Source of the DNA: Kappaphycus alvarezii
Taxonomy: Eukaryota > Rhodophyta > Florideophyceae > Gigartinales > Solieriaceae
Length of the DNA: 64,000 nt
Direction: 5' to 3'
Assembly: GCA_002205965.3 (NCBI GenBank)
Contig: NADL03000466.1
Span: 868,001-932,000 of the forward strand
The notes under the pieces were generated by a model. The model worked only from the letters and a program-made list of their open reading frames with translations. It made no database searches and was not told the origin of the DNA. Of this stretch, positions 46,532-58,200 are shown piece by piece. A program made the translations under genes and the position numbers. Within the stretch, counting starts at the first letter, position 1, and each line of letters opens with the position of its first letter.

Positions 46532-48837
46532 ATGCTTCTCCTTGCGTTCACCGCTCCCTTGCCGCCCGCTAAACTCCCAAATACCCCCAAACAATCCCCC
46601 CTCCCCTCCCCGCAACCCCGCCCTCCTCCCCTACAAAACAACCCCTGCCTCGCCCACCGTGAATCCTCCCACCGCTACGCACACAAAAATCACACCATGA
46701 ACTCGCCCCAAAATCCGTCCCGTCCCCGTCCTCGCCTTCCAAACTCTCCACCGTCCTGGACCCCGTCTCTGACATCTTCTCCCCGACACAGTTTTTTAAC
46801 CTCACCCCGCAGCACACTCCCAACACCGGAACAAAACCCCGTCCTCCTCCTCCCAACTCTGTCGACATCCAGCCCTTTCTCCTTCCCCCCGTCACCCCAT
46901 CCTCTGCCCCTGCACCAGCCCCTGCCCCATCACCATCCTCTCTCTCCCACCAACAACCCCTCTCCCATGCACTCATCTTCCACCAGCGCCCCACCAACAG
47001 CCCCAAACCCTCTCAAAACAACCTCCTCCCCATCCCAACCACTCCCATCCTCGGAACAAACCCCGCAGACCCCTTTGCCACTCCCCCTCCAACCCAACAC
47101 TCCTCAACCCCCCAACGCTCCCCAAATACCACTTCTCTCCCACCGCAGTCCGACCCCGCTGATCCATTCCTGCAATTCCTTCACACCAACAACTACCCCT
47201 CCACAATCCCCACCCATCCATCCTCTCCATCTCCCATCCACCCCTCCTCTCCCATGCGCTCATCATCCACCAGCGCCCACCAACAGCCCCAAACTCTCTC
47301 AAAACAACCTCCTCCCCAGCCCAACCGCTCCCATCCTCGAAACAAACCCCGCAGACCCCTTTGCCACTCCCCTCCAACCCAACACTCCTCAACACCCCCT
47401 AACGCTCCCCAAATACCACTTGTCTCCCACCGCAATCCGACCCCGCTGATCCTTCCTGCAATTCCTCACACCAACAACTATCCCCTCCACAATCCCACAA
47501 CCACCATCCTGTCATCCCCTCCACCCCTCCCTCCCTACCACCCTACCACACCTCAACACCAACAGCACACAAAACATCTTTCAAACAGACCCCGCCACCC
47601 CCCACACACACCGAACTCCACCCATGCACAGCCGTTCTTCTCATCACCACTTCACTCCACCCCGTCCCCGAACCGGCCCCCAACAACCCACTGAAAATCC
47701 ACCCCCTCACCAACACATCAACCCCACCTTTGGCGTTCCATCCACCATTCCCGATCCCTCCTTTTTCAAGACTGAAATCAGCAACTACTCCAAACCCACA
47801 CCACCCCTTTCCACTCCTCCACCAAAACCAAAATCTATACGACTCTGTCCAACCACCCTCTGACCCTGTCCTACCCCCTCCCATCCCGCACAACCCACTC
47901 CCCGTCCCCAATCCCGACTCAATCCTAGTCCTCGACATCTCAACGACCCCATGCCCCAACTACTCCTCCCCAACGCAATCAACCCTACCGACATTCCCGA
48001 CACCCTCATGTCCCCAGTCTACCACCAATCACACCCCGACCCGACCAACACCTCAACAATCCCAACACCCAATCCCCACCCCCTCCCCAACCACTCCACC
48101 CCCGTCCATCCTGCAAACACCACTCACTCAAGCCCCACAACCCCAGCAAGAAAAACAAAAACTCGTCTGCACCACTTGCTCTCCGCTCCTTTGCAAACAA
48201 GACAAACCTCGTGCGACACCAACGCAGCGTCCACGGCCCAACCGCCACCTTGAAATGCCTCGAATGCAACGCCCCGTTCACCTCGAAGAAAAGCCTCGCC
48301 ACCCACGCCACGAAGCCCACGGCATCGTCCCAATCACACACATCATTCGCGGTCTTCGCGAAAATGCAAACCACGCAGACGAAACACGACCTCCAGTCTG
48401 CACGTGTATCGTCGTCTGACCGCATGGAGGAGAGCCATTCTCCAGTCGAATCTCGTCGCTGTTTCGCGTGAAACGCGGACTCGTGCCCGCGAGTCGCGTA
48501 AGTAGACGGAGGCGCACTTTTCGTGACACGGAAAGTGACGAATTGCATCGACGATTCGGCTGTATCGGAGCCTTCGCAGCAGTCCAGAATATCCCGACTT
48601 TGAGGAGGTCCAGGAGACTCGCGGGGGAAACCCCGACCAGTGGCCGCGTTGATAAGCGCAGGGCAAATCTGTATCATTGTCACTTTTGTCCAAAGACTTC
48701 CCCGTATCTTGCAAATATAAATAGACATATGGATATTGTTCACAGGAAGATCAAGCCCTTTGTGTGAAAAGTGTGGCCGCTCGTTTGGTACTAACCATAA
48801 TCTTATCTTGCACAAGTGCTCTGCGACAGAAAACTAG
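46532..48837 (+). pseudogene. Proline-rich C2H2 zinc-finger protein, multiply frameshifted
   Basis: From ATG 46532 about 1.6 kb encodes Pro/Ser/Thr/His-rich low-complexity protein. The best sense moves between all three frames (for example DPVSDIFSPTQFFNL, NPADPFATP, DPMPQLLLPNAINPTDIP). Zinc fingers follow. Finger 1 (48168-48234) has CTTC and FANKTNLVRHQRSVH with a 1-nt excess. Finger 2 (48256-48320) has CLECNAPFTSKKSLATH with a 1-nt deficit between the histidines. Finger 3 (48678-48743) is intact, CHFCPKTSPYLANINRH. Finger 4 (48763-48819) has CEKCGRSFGTNHNL after a KPF linker, 2 nt out of frame, ending H-K-C. TAG is at 48835-48837. A nucleic-acid-binding role is likely. It could be a decayed transcription factor, or the N-terminal part of an R2-like element, a class that carries such fingers. 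Confidence 0.6.
46940..47530 (+). repeat. Tandem duplication of about 287 bp inside the proline-rich gene
   Basis: The segment containing CCCATGCACTCATC at 46964 is repeated with CCCATGCGCTCATC at 47251, and homology continues through ACAAACCCCGCAGACCCC to the CAACAACTA block. The 287-bp offset is not a multiple of three, so the second unit is read in another frame. This accounts for one of the frame changes. Confidence 0.8.
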
Positions 48838-48995
48838 TCCAAACCGGCCTTTGCAAATCAAACATGCACACGGATGCGAATTTTGGCTCAACGCTTCTCT
48901 GCAAGCAGCTGTCTAACAATTTACTTTTTGTTTATCTTGTTTATATTTTTCTCTGAATGTGAAAAAGCTACTGCATTTGCGCCCATGTCAACAGA

Positions 48996-49001
48996 AATAA
49001 A
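48996..49001 (+). terminator. AATAAA polyadenylation signal
   Basis: AATAAA lies about 160 bp downstream of the TAG of the zinc-finger gene, in ACAGAAATAAATGCACTG. Confidence 0.45.
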
Positions 49002-49347
49002 TGCACTGTACTATTGTTGATGTGGACTTTCATTCTTTGCAAAGTCAATAGACCCATTGGGTTGCTTTCCTACCGTCTACTCTATTGTATATTCTAATGT
49101 CTTGTAAACAAAGAATTTCCTCATATTTTGCATTGCCATCTGTACTCTAATCCCTCCAAAACTCCCTCGGTTCAAAGCCCTCTCAAGTCTCGCAGAACAT
49201 ACACCCACATTCAGCATATTTATTCTAAACTTTAATCTTATTCTAACCACTTGCTAGATAAATATGGTAAAAATCTCAATATTTCTTCCAAACATTCCCT
49301 CCGCTCTTACTAACCAATGACTCCGCAGAAAATCCATGCGAAATTGC
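49002..49347. other. Spacer downstream of the zinc-finger gene
   Basis: AT-rich; no ORF or structure recognised. Confidence 0.5.
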
Positions 49348-49530
49348 TCAGTGGCTCTGTAGAAACGAACTCTGGTTCTGTAGTAGATCGAGGCGAAATG
49401 ATATTGGATCACCGGTCAGATATCCTCTCCCAAAGGATAAATCCATCTTCGCAGAAAGAGCACTAGCAATGTTCTGAGAGCTGGCGTTGAAATCGGCCTC
49501 GATGCAGCCATAGAGCACCACTACCGGAGA
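49348..49530 (-). pseudogene. Coding-like fragment lacking a start
   Basis: The minus frame from 49530 to TGA at 49348-49350 reads VVVLYGCIEADFNASSQN, then SALSAKMDLSFGRGYLTGDP, then ISFRLDLLQNQ. Composition and codon choice look genuinely coding, but the upstream codon is a stop and no ATG exists except inside. It may be a last exon or a retroelement scrap. Family not recognised. Confidence 0.35.
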
Positions 49531-49639
49531 TTAAAACCAATATTACAATGAATGAGTGAATGAAACTTTGAACAAAAACAGATATTCATTTGATATCTAC
49601 CACTACATATTACATCTTCATACACTACATATTGTATCT

Positions 49640-50204
49640 TCATATGCCTTTTTGGGTAGAAAGAGCTGCACTGCTGTCGCTACTTCCCGAGATTGGAAAT
49701 GGCAGGTCTGCGTATTGGAGACAGAGACAGACAGACAACCTCACAAGACTGGGTTAAGGCCAGCCGCAAGAGGCGTGGGACGAATCCGTCGCTACGATAT
49801 ATCTTTGCATGTGGACGTACCCCGCCCTCGCGACGGTCGCCATAGCTCTCGTAGCGTCGGACCACATCCGTCAGTAACGAAAATGCGGCGGAGTGTTACT
49901 CTCTTAGAGTGGATATTGGGAGTAGAAGAGTTTCGCCTGGTATTCGTGGTGGTACACTTTTGAAGCCTGTTGAACTCGGTATTTTTCGCGGCGTTGAAAG
50001 ATGCGGTAAGGTTCGGGGGGTTTTGATGCAAAGGCACGCCACAGCAGGCGTCATGTCCAATGCGGCCTGCTTGATGGCTGACCTGAAAGTATCATTTTAG
50101 GGAGCGTAGTTCCTTCCCCATTACTGTGTCGATATACCCTTTTAGAGTCGACTGTGGTTGTCTGGAAAACCATGGGATAGATCGGATATATTTTCCAAGA
50201 GTAA
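49640..50204 (+). pseudogene. R2-like non-LTR element 3' end (copy 8, left part)
   Basis: The frame 49556-49963 contains RRYDISLHVDVPRP and RLVFVVVHF in the order of the FDITFVNP and RLVLVPIST blocks of the 62.3-kb copy. The next frame (49909-50100) ends with KVRGVLMQRHATAGVMSNAA then CLMADL and TAG, a good match to the C-terminus of the family. The tail follows (GTAGTTCCTTCCCC, then the module from 50145) and is cut at 50204 by a solo LTR, resuming at 50920. Confidence 0.7.
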
Positions 50205-50919
50205 TGATGTCGCATATTCGCACACAGAAAAAAATCTAGATGAGGACCATAATGTTACAGTATCGGAATTGAGAAGATATTTTTACAGTTTTTGAATTTG
50301 CAAGATATTTTTAATTTGGGTGAGTGTGGCAAATTCATCGGTTGATTTTTTTCATTTTAGGACACGCTGTCATAGTAGATGTCAGTACAGTTCCAGGTTG
50401 TGGGTGATACTACAAGTAGCTCTGAAAGGTCTATATAATGGCCACATCAATTCCCACCCCTGGCCGATAGGTGGCTGGCATGAGTATGGCACCTAGATAT
50501 TTACGTTGAGGAAATATCTTCTAATAGTCTCTCTGGTTCACACGATTACTGTAAATACATTTTATGGTTATTAGTATGCTTGTTTGAGACTTTTTGGGGT
50601 AGCCAAAAGTCTATAAAAGCCGAGTAAACTGCTTCCTTTAGTGGAAGTGAAGCAAGTTGGCAGACAACTTCAAGCCAAGTCCCGAGTAGTGGGAAGTTGA
50701 GAGTCAACTTCAGACCCAAGAAACTTTTCTTACGCTAATCGCAGAGCGTCGGTGGTAGACCCTGCCCTTTTATACTTGCTTGTAGCTTCCTCAACTCTTT
50801 TCTATATACACTCCCTTTTGTTCGTTCAACAATACCACGGTAGCACTTTTGTCGCTCGCAAATCCTTCTCAGAGTAATTGGTTCTGAGGATCTCTTCCCC
50901 CGCTTATTTACCCCTATCA
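50205..50919 (+). repeat. Solo LTR, family A (young copy)
   Basis: 715 bp from TGATGTCGCATATTCG to ACCCCTATCA, flanked by AGTAA on both sides (50200-50204 and 50920-50924). It is nearly identical to 62837-63559. Two possible promoters are visible: CTATATAATGG near 50432 and TATAAAAGCCG near 50615, the latter followed by AGTAAAC. It has no internal region. Confidence 0.94.
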
Positions 50920-50946
50920 AGTAAAACACCCAAACATTTTTCCCTG
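50920..50946 (+). repeat. Rest of the non-LTR 3' tail module (copy 8, right part)
   Basis: AGTAAAACACCCAAACATTT completes the module interrupted at 50204; deleting the LTR and one AGTAA gives the CCAAGAGTAAAACACCC order seen in the uninterrupted copies. Confidence 0.85.
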
Positions 50947-51254
50947 AAAGATGCCAAAAGGTTGAAGTAGCGATTGAAAATGGTTCAAGAAAAGGAAGCT
51001 AGATATGAACCGGCTGGTACGAAATTCTTTTGCATGCTTCATCTGAAAATACCTCGGTCCTTGTGTATAGGTCTTGATAACCCTTCAAATTTCAGAAAAA
51101 TAAGCGTTGGGCCCTATCCTATGCTAAACGTGGGATTCAATAAATAGAAAAATAGGGATTTCAGTATTAAGATGTATGGAATGACTGGAACCCGTCTGGA
51201 GTTGTAAATCTGAATTTCATATTAAATACATGTACTGATGGTCGAAGCAATGTA

Positions 51255-51840
51255 CAACATCGAGCCAGCCATTTAGGCACATGACTCACATTAACAATTA
51301 TCTTGAACATGTCTAGCATACACGGGGGAAAGCCGAACCGCACTTTCACAAATTAAAGAACCAAATCAATTCTCATGTACAAATCATTGCTTTCAAATGC
51401 TAACACAAGCAACAGTCTACCAGAAAGTCGGTGGGATGCCAGGCAGCAGACAAGCAGCGTTAGAAGTTACTGCCAATGCCGAGTGGTGTCGCCAAAGAAA
51501 AATGCCTCGAACCTTCGAAACCCGTTCCATTGCGCGGCTGAAGACGGTTCTTGCAAGGTCCATGACGACTGAAAACGCCGCTGGATGCCATCCGCGAAGA
51601 GTAGAGATTGGAGCAGTAACCAGCCTGCTTCTCGCCAGTAATTCCACAAGAAAGTATTGGTACTTCTGCCGCTTTTCCGCGCTCGCTACATTGAGACACT
51701 TGTCATCGGTTGAAAGTCCAGACTCTGGAATGGGAGGGAGCGAGAGGACTGACGAATGTTATGTCGAAATAGTCAGTTCCGCCGGCGGCACCTATGGCGC
51801 TGATGTCCGGTCTTGTCCGTTATTCAGTATTTTAGGCTGA
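51255..51840 (-). pseudogene. R2-like non-LTR element 3' end (copy 9)
   Basis: On the minus strand, 51840 down to 51419 matches the 62258-62690 copy closely. It includes the GGCGCTGATGTCC stretch that encodes the R-P-D region, the KQRKY-like region, CSNLYSSRMASSG in place of LVPISTLGGWHP, and the C-terminus TSNAACLLPGIPPTFW then stop. Frames change twice. The 3' tail can be followed to about 51255 (GTGAGTCATGTGCCTAAATG). The 5' part is missing. Confidence 0.78.
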
Positions 51841-52297
51841 TCTAATTTTTCTGAATTTCTTTCTTTTGAATTTAGTATTGAGTGTGGATGAATCTAAAAC
51901 TGCTGATCATATGTCGTCAACAACTGTCATTTCTTCAGAAGCCCTTATTGATAACAATTTTCTCATACCGAAAATCACAATCTGTTGAGGGGGAACCCGA
52001 GGGTGTCTTGCTAGAAGGATTCAGAGGACTGTGAACCAGTTCAAACGTCTTGAAAAGTTATGTTTAGGGGAAATTTAAGTATTTTAATATTTGGAGAGTA
52101 ACGCCTTTTCCTAAAGTGAGGACTCATATTCCATTAGGGATGGAAGAGAGTGGGTGTGAGCCTACAAAGCACGAGGATAGCAGAACATATTCAATTGGGC
52201 ACTGAGATGAGTGGGTGTGAGCTTACAAAGTACCGAGGTTAGCAACAGTATGCTGATTGATTATCAAAAATCTCTATTTATTCTTTTATTTTTTATT
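51841..52297. other. Spacer with a 61-bp-spaced direct repeat
   Basis: GAGTGGGTGTGAGC plus TACAAAG occurs at 52148 and again at 52209, the second copy with two changes. No gene seen. Confidence 0.6.
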
Positions 52298-52840
52298 TGA
52301 TGTGCACTAAGGATGTGCCTGCAGAAAATATCAACGAAGAGACTCAATGTGAATACTTTGAAAACAGTAACATAATTAAAATATGTTACCGTTGCAAATT
52401 CATGGCACAATTTTTTGTCAGAAGCGGGAATAATTAAAGGCAGTAGATGTTATGGTGTCCGAAGATACTAAGATCAGTTTTTTGATACTATTTTAGTAAC
52501 AATTCCGTTCAGGTGGGTTGGAGCTCCAAAAGAACACCTAGATATTTAACTTGATATTATCTTCCCTCCAGTCAATGTCGTCCACACTTCACAGTACGTC
52601 TGTTTGAGACTTTAAAGTATGGCAAAAAGCTCATGTAGGCTGACTGAATAGCTTCGTGTAGGAGAGGTTAAGCAATTTGGGAAACAACTTCAAATATGGG
52701 CCCAAGTAGTCCGCTAATTGAAATTCAATATCTATCCTAGTCCTTACGCATCACTGGCGTAGCAATTTTTTCGCTTGCAAAACCTAGGTTTGGGATAATT
52801 GATTTTGACAATATCATACTTTGGAAATTAATCCCTATTA
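52298..52840 (+). repeat. Family A LTR (old, internally deleted)
   Basis: It starts TGATGTGCACTAAGG and ends AATCCCTATTA. Shared blocks with the young copies include GCAAATTCATGGCACAATTTT, ACACCTAGATATTTAACTTG, GTTTGAGACTTTA, AAGCAATTTGGGAAACAACTTC and GGGATAATTGATTTTGA. At 543 bp it is shorter because of deletions. Flanks TTATT and TTTCT are only a weak target-duplication match. Confidence 0.78.
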
Positions 52841-54785
52841 TTTCTGTCAAATTATATCTAATATGACTGATATAGTCTAATGTAATGACATGAGATTTAT
52901 TTCAGGTCATAAGAAAGTCAGTGATGAAATTGACGTTCTATCCATGCATTGTGAGGTGCTGCTTACATTCGCAAATATTGGCTTGTTCATAGAAGATTGT
53001 CGCTTCAGCGTATTGGATACGTTCAAGTCTCTCTGCTAATTTTAGCTGTAAGGACACATTCAGCCATGAATCTCAGTTCCCCGGTAACATATTGGATAGA
53101 AACTATGTTCTTAAATTTCTTACTGAGAGAGCACACTATTATTTGCTGTAATCCTGTAGTCGGTCATGTTCAAGTAAAGAGGAACTTTCACATGAATGAG
53201 AAAGCAAGTAATAAAAATATGAAAGTGAATTTTCCAATGAGATAAAGTTCTTTTGAAGAAAATCACTTGCGGTGGGTCCACAACTTTTAGCATTACATTG
53301 TGTTTTACTTTTAGTCGAGGCATTTAAGTACTCTACTATACTTCGTTTAGATTCATTTTAAGCTCTTAAATCAGATTAAACCCCTTCTCCCAAACCTGTT
53401 ACCGTTTCTAGTACAAAATCCCAAATGCATACTTTTCATAAATAAACCATTTCTGGTGAATGCAGTTTGCTGACTTTCGAAAAAAGTGCTACCTTCGGAC
53501 ATATTACTCTATTAATTCCCACTAAACCGCTTTAATGCCCATGCTAATCTGAAAATAGTTGGCGAACTATGCTTAGTACTTATGAAAGCTTGCATAGAAA
53601 AGAGAAAAGGTAGAGAAATATTCTTCGGGTGCTAAATTCTAAACCGTATGTCTTCAACATCAAAAAAACTCTATTAGCCAAATTTCTTCACATTAGCCTT
53701 TATATTACCACCTTTACATTGGAATCTTTAAAAAGCCTACGATTCGTAATCTCTAATGGCGCCTAGGGTAACCTGAGAATTTCAGCTCGGAACACGTACC
53801 AAAAATCAAGACCTAACCGCAGAAGCAGTTCTGACAAAACTGGCCGAAAAGTTGCGATTGCAAAGGGACTCACAATTATTAAGAAATTTCTTAAAGTCGT
53901 AGTCAACGGAAAAAAGTGCTGTTACAAAATATTTCTTGTTTGACTGTACTAGCTGAATATTTTCCATTCTTTTTCCAAAAATATCATGCTTCAATATGTA
54001 TAGCTCTTCGACCCTTTATTTTTCAAACAAATAATTTTAGATGCTTAAATTTTGTCTTTTGGACAAGGCGGGTTGCGGTAGTTGGTCCAGGTCTCATTTA
54101 TTATAATATATAAACGTTAAGAGCTGAAGCACGTTTAATATTGGTTTTAACATTGATACTTCGAGGAGGAAGCGAAGGAAAAAAGAGAAAGAAAGAAATG
54201 TGAAAATTAATCAGTGGACAATTGAAGCCATTGAATTGCAATTATATCCAAAAAGATGATAAAATTTTTCGCAAAATATAGTTATCTACAGTCTAATCTG
54301 TAGTGCAATCCGCTCCCGTGGAGTGGTGTAGCGCGTGGTGTTAGACCCATGGAATTACGTGTAATCTGGTGCAGAATACCACGACCTCGATAAAGGTGAA
54401 GTAAAACCCAAATTGGTGTGAGGGTTACACAATCACATGTGTAGATATGATGATACTAATTGTGTTTGAGCACAATTAACAGATTAATTATGTCATTTTA
54501 ATGAGTTTTAGAGTACTAACATTTTACAGTTTAGCTTTACAATGGTTTCCCAATGGGGTCCTGTATATTAGGGCTGACACCAGGGATCTTATTACAGGAC
54601 CGAGCCGGACCTCGGAACTTACCAATCTAGTTAGACCTCCGCATTATTTGGTTGCAATTCACTTGTCTTCTGTTGTTAGATTTTGGATTGGTTCTCTATC
54701 CCTTCATTCCGGTTTTCTACCATTTTTACACCAAAAAATTAGGTGTTGTTTTATTTTTCTGCTGTTATGGTCGATCCTGTAGTCT
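52841..54785. other. AT-rich stretch, no supported gene
   Basis: ORFs of 62-93 codons occur without motifs. A purine-rich tract lies at about 54162-54205. Confidence 0.5.
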
Positions 54786-55118
54786 ATGACGGGATGGAGA
54801 TCAATAAAATTGGTGCGGAACACAGGGACCCGGTATATCATGGAGCAAGACATCAAACACAAAAATGGGAAGGAATCATGCAAGAAAACTTCCGAGGCTG
54901 CAGGCCCGAAACTGTTGTGGTGGGAAAATCACGTGCTGTTTACAGCTTTCTTCTTAGAGTTTACACGCATCCAGACTCTTAACGAGGGATATCGACCACC
55001 TTGGTCTGACTTACAACCTGGCGTCGTGTTTTTCCACTGGCGCAACCGGACCGAGACCCGTCAAGACCCTAACAATTCGCAGTTTATCGGCTCTGAGCCA
55101 CCCACTCCGCAAGTCTAA
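54786..55118 (+). CDS. Possible ORF, 110 aa, unknown
   Basis: The frame has a balanced composition (KLLWWENHVLFTAFFLEFTR, RPPWSDLQPGVVFFHWRNRT) and is in a GC-richer patch. No signal peptide, transmembrane segment or motif is clear. A different plus frame (54743-54982) and a minus frame (55011-55253) overlap it, so coding status is uncertain. Confidence 0.25.
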   Translation: MTGWRSIKLVRNTGTRYIMEQDIKHKNGKESCKKTSEAAGPKLLWWENHVLFTAFFLEFTRIQTLNEGYRPPWSDLQPGVVFFHWRNRTETRQDPNNSQFIGSEPPTPQV

Positions 55119-55259
55119 GAAACGCGGAAAAGGCGAACCCGGACGCCCCGTTGAATTCTTCCCTTGGTTAATGTTGTTGCTTTTTTCTTTCTTTCTGGAG
55201 GTTAAGCGAGACCCTCCAGACAATATGAAGTCGTAGCTGCACCAAATAACCAAAGTCTA

Positions 55260-58200
55260 GGGTGAATGTGATTTGGTCCCTTTTCTGAAAAATTAGTTTT
55301 CAATAGGAGAACTTGGATCTTTTTGAGGAAAAATCAAAGATTTTGAGCCATTTATGGAAATATGTTGGAAAATATATGAATGAAATGAATTTTTGGAAAG
55401 GATGTACTAGATTCTGATCACTTAGATGGAAACTTCGTAGAGTAGAATCAGATATATATACTTAAATAGGTCGTAGTGATCATTTGTTTCAAAAATAATT
55501 TACTCTAATGCGCGCATCAGTTTCACCTACAATTCATCAATAATATCGGGCTGTCGGAGAGACTTATTAAACTTAAGGAAAATTTAGCGAAAAAGGTTCA
55601 AGTGAGTTGACTGAGACCTTGAAGTGGAGTACAGAGTAGTAAAACTTTCGTTAGTCCACATTATACTCGATTGAAATGATTCAACATTTCATATTAGAAG
55701 AGCCTTTTCCATTTACATTTAGGAGTAGACTTCAATTTTTCTTTCCTTAAAAATTATATACTTGTGTTCCTAATTTATCTATGGAACTGTTTCTTCAGTT
55801 TGCATTAAATTGAGTTCGGAACACTTGACACTTACTGTTTCTGTGTCGCCCTTTTGTTCATTCAAATGGCATAAATTGTGATAGCTGCAAACTTGGTTTC
55901 CTAACCGTATTAGATTTGCAACTACTATAACAAAGTCAAAATATGCTCAATCGCATTCAGTTTATATTTTTCAACCGAGATTTAACATAAAAGATGATCT
56001 AAAAATGACTTCCAAATGTTTATAAAAAATAAATAAATATTACTCGAAACGGAAACTAATTTTAAATGCGCATGAGATATTGTAAAGCAGAAAAGAAATG
56101 CTTAGAATTGATCTAACCACTTTCTTTTACATGTAGCATTAAAAATTGCTTTTAATTCAACAAGAGAACTACCGATTTGGCGGATGAACCTGCGAAAGAT
56201 CTAGAAGAATTTTTTTGCTTGTATACAGAAGCTAGTCGCAGTAAAATTACGCTCTTAAATATTCCTTACAATAGAGAATATGTGGTTAAAATATAAACCT
56301 TCTGCTCTATGCAAATAAATGTAACATATAGCCAACAAATTGAAGCGAAAAATTCTATTCAAAAGCTTGATCTTTTACACTTTACTACCTCGATATGAAT
56401 ACAAACAATTCTTTAGTAGATTTTTGTAGTTTTAAGATTTTATTGTCACTACCATCGAACGTCGAGAGACAGATTTATTTCAGACAAGCCCATAAATTCA
56501 ATTCATTTTTTATGTAACCCATTTCAAAGTAGCATTAGAATCATTCAGAAACCATGAAAAACTGAAGTATTTTACAGTAATTTTATAAAGGAAGTCGATC
56601 ATGTGATATATATTTTCGGCAAAAATAGTTGACCGGAAAAGGGAAAGAAATTTAGATTTCATTTTAATTGATTTCTAGATAATGCGAGCAATGAGAAAAT
56701 TTCATGAATTTATATTCAAAATAGACGTAACATTTTTTTAAATGTATTATTGTAGGTTTTTCTGTTTCTCTCTCTACGTGCAGGATGCTTCAGCGAAAAA
56801 TAAGTTTTTGATTTATTTATTTTATTTTTTTTTGTAAAAAACTGCTTCTGTAGTAAATTTTTGAGCAATGACTGAGTTTTAATACATTATGGCACCTCTG
56901 TTCCTCTAATAAGGACAAAATGTAATTTAGAACGATATTTGTGTATACGTTTATGCCAATAGTTTCCGATTTTATCTTTTTGGTTTTTTTTAAATGAACA
57001 GAACTTCGAACAAGGACAGAAACTATTTAAAATAGTTCTATATTTTGAGTTGTATTCAGATAGTGCTAATCAAATATTTTAAAGTATTCAGGCACTTTCC
57101 TTCAAATTTTCATGACTTTGAACTTTTTTATTCCAAATGCTCGGTTAATGTACAATTAATAATTTAAAAGTTGTAATATTTACTGTAAATACTAATACAC
57201 TTCGACAATGACGAAAATTGTGGTTATGTGTTAAAAAATATACAAAAGAGTCCAAGAGAATCTTTACGTTCTCTGTTGAGATCTACATTAATAAAAAGAT
57301 GAGTATAATATAGTTACATAATTTTATCTGTTTTAATTTTTCATTGCAGGACCACGAACTTTGAAAATAATGTGTGTAAAAGCATTGTACGATTGTTTCA
57401 TAGATTCTGTGACATATTTTTGACAAATCTTTAATATGTCTATTTTTTCTCCAGACAAATTTTCATTCTAGAACAACTGGGAATGAAATTATTCGGAATG
57501 AAAACATCACTTCTTGTTAATTTAGGAAACTACCAGTTTCAGAATAGTGCTGTCTTTTGTTAGAAGCATTAGAAAAATCTCAAATTCATATTGATATTTA
57601 TTATTTTAATAATCTAATACAGTAATAATATGTACTGAAGACGTCCAGAAGCGATGTAATCAGATGCAGTGAACCAAATAGCAATTAACATCCAGAAAAT
57701 GAGGAAAAGACAGTACAAAATTCTAGATGGATGGAACCAACTGAAAGCTCTGAGCACCTATCAAAAAAACTAATCTATAGAGCACTATGATCTTCTGTAA
57801 AACACACTCCTGCATTTTCAGTAGAACTAGAAGGAAAACCGGTATATCAGAAAATAGAGTTTTACTAATGCAGTCAATTTGTGAAATAAGAAATGCTTTC
57901 AAATGTTCTAATAACTAAAACTGAGTATCAAATTATCACATGCGAGGCTTAAAATGGCTTTATCATTTCAAATTTCGGAATATTACTTCTTTGCTTGTAC
58001 TTGCCTATTTAATTTTTTTTGGATAGGTGCAGTCCTCAGTACGAAATAATGGACAATGTTTGAGCAACTTGCTAGAATCATCGCAATTTATGATATATCT
58101 TTCCAAAAATATTTTACTCGGAGGAATTACGTTCTAATTGTGAATTTTCCTATAAATTACTTCGTATCTAGACGACATAAGGAAGGTATACTAACTCTTC

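Noticed and set aside
46569-48009. Gly/Trp/Arg-rich minus-strand ORFs opposite the proline-rich gene
   Set aside because: They are the expected antisense of proline-rich C-skewed DNA; the TATA box, AATAAA signal and zinc fingers are all on the plus strand.
54300-54420. Possible second structured RNA near 54.3 kb
   Set aside because: GC-richer and with short complementary words, but no cloverleaf or other consistent fold could be built.
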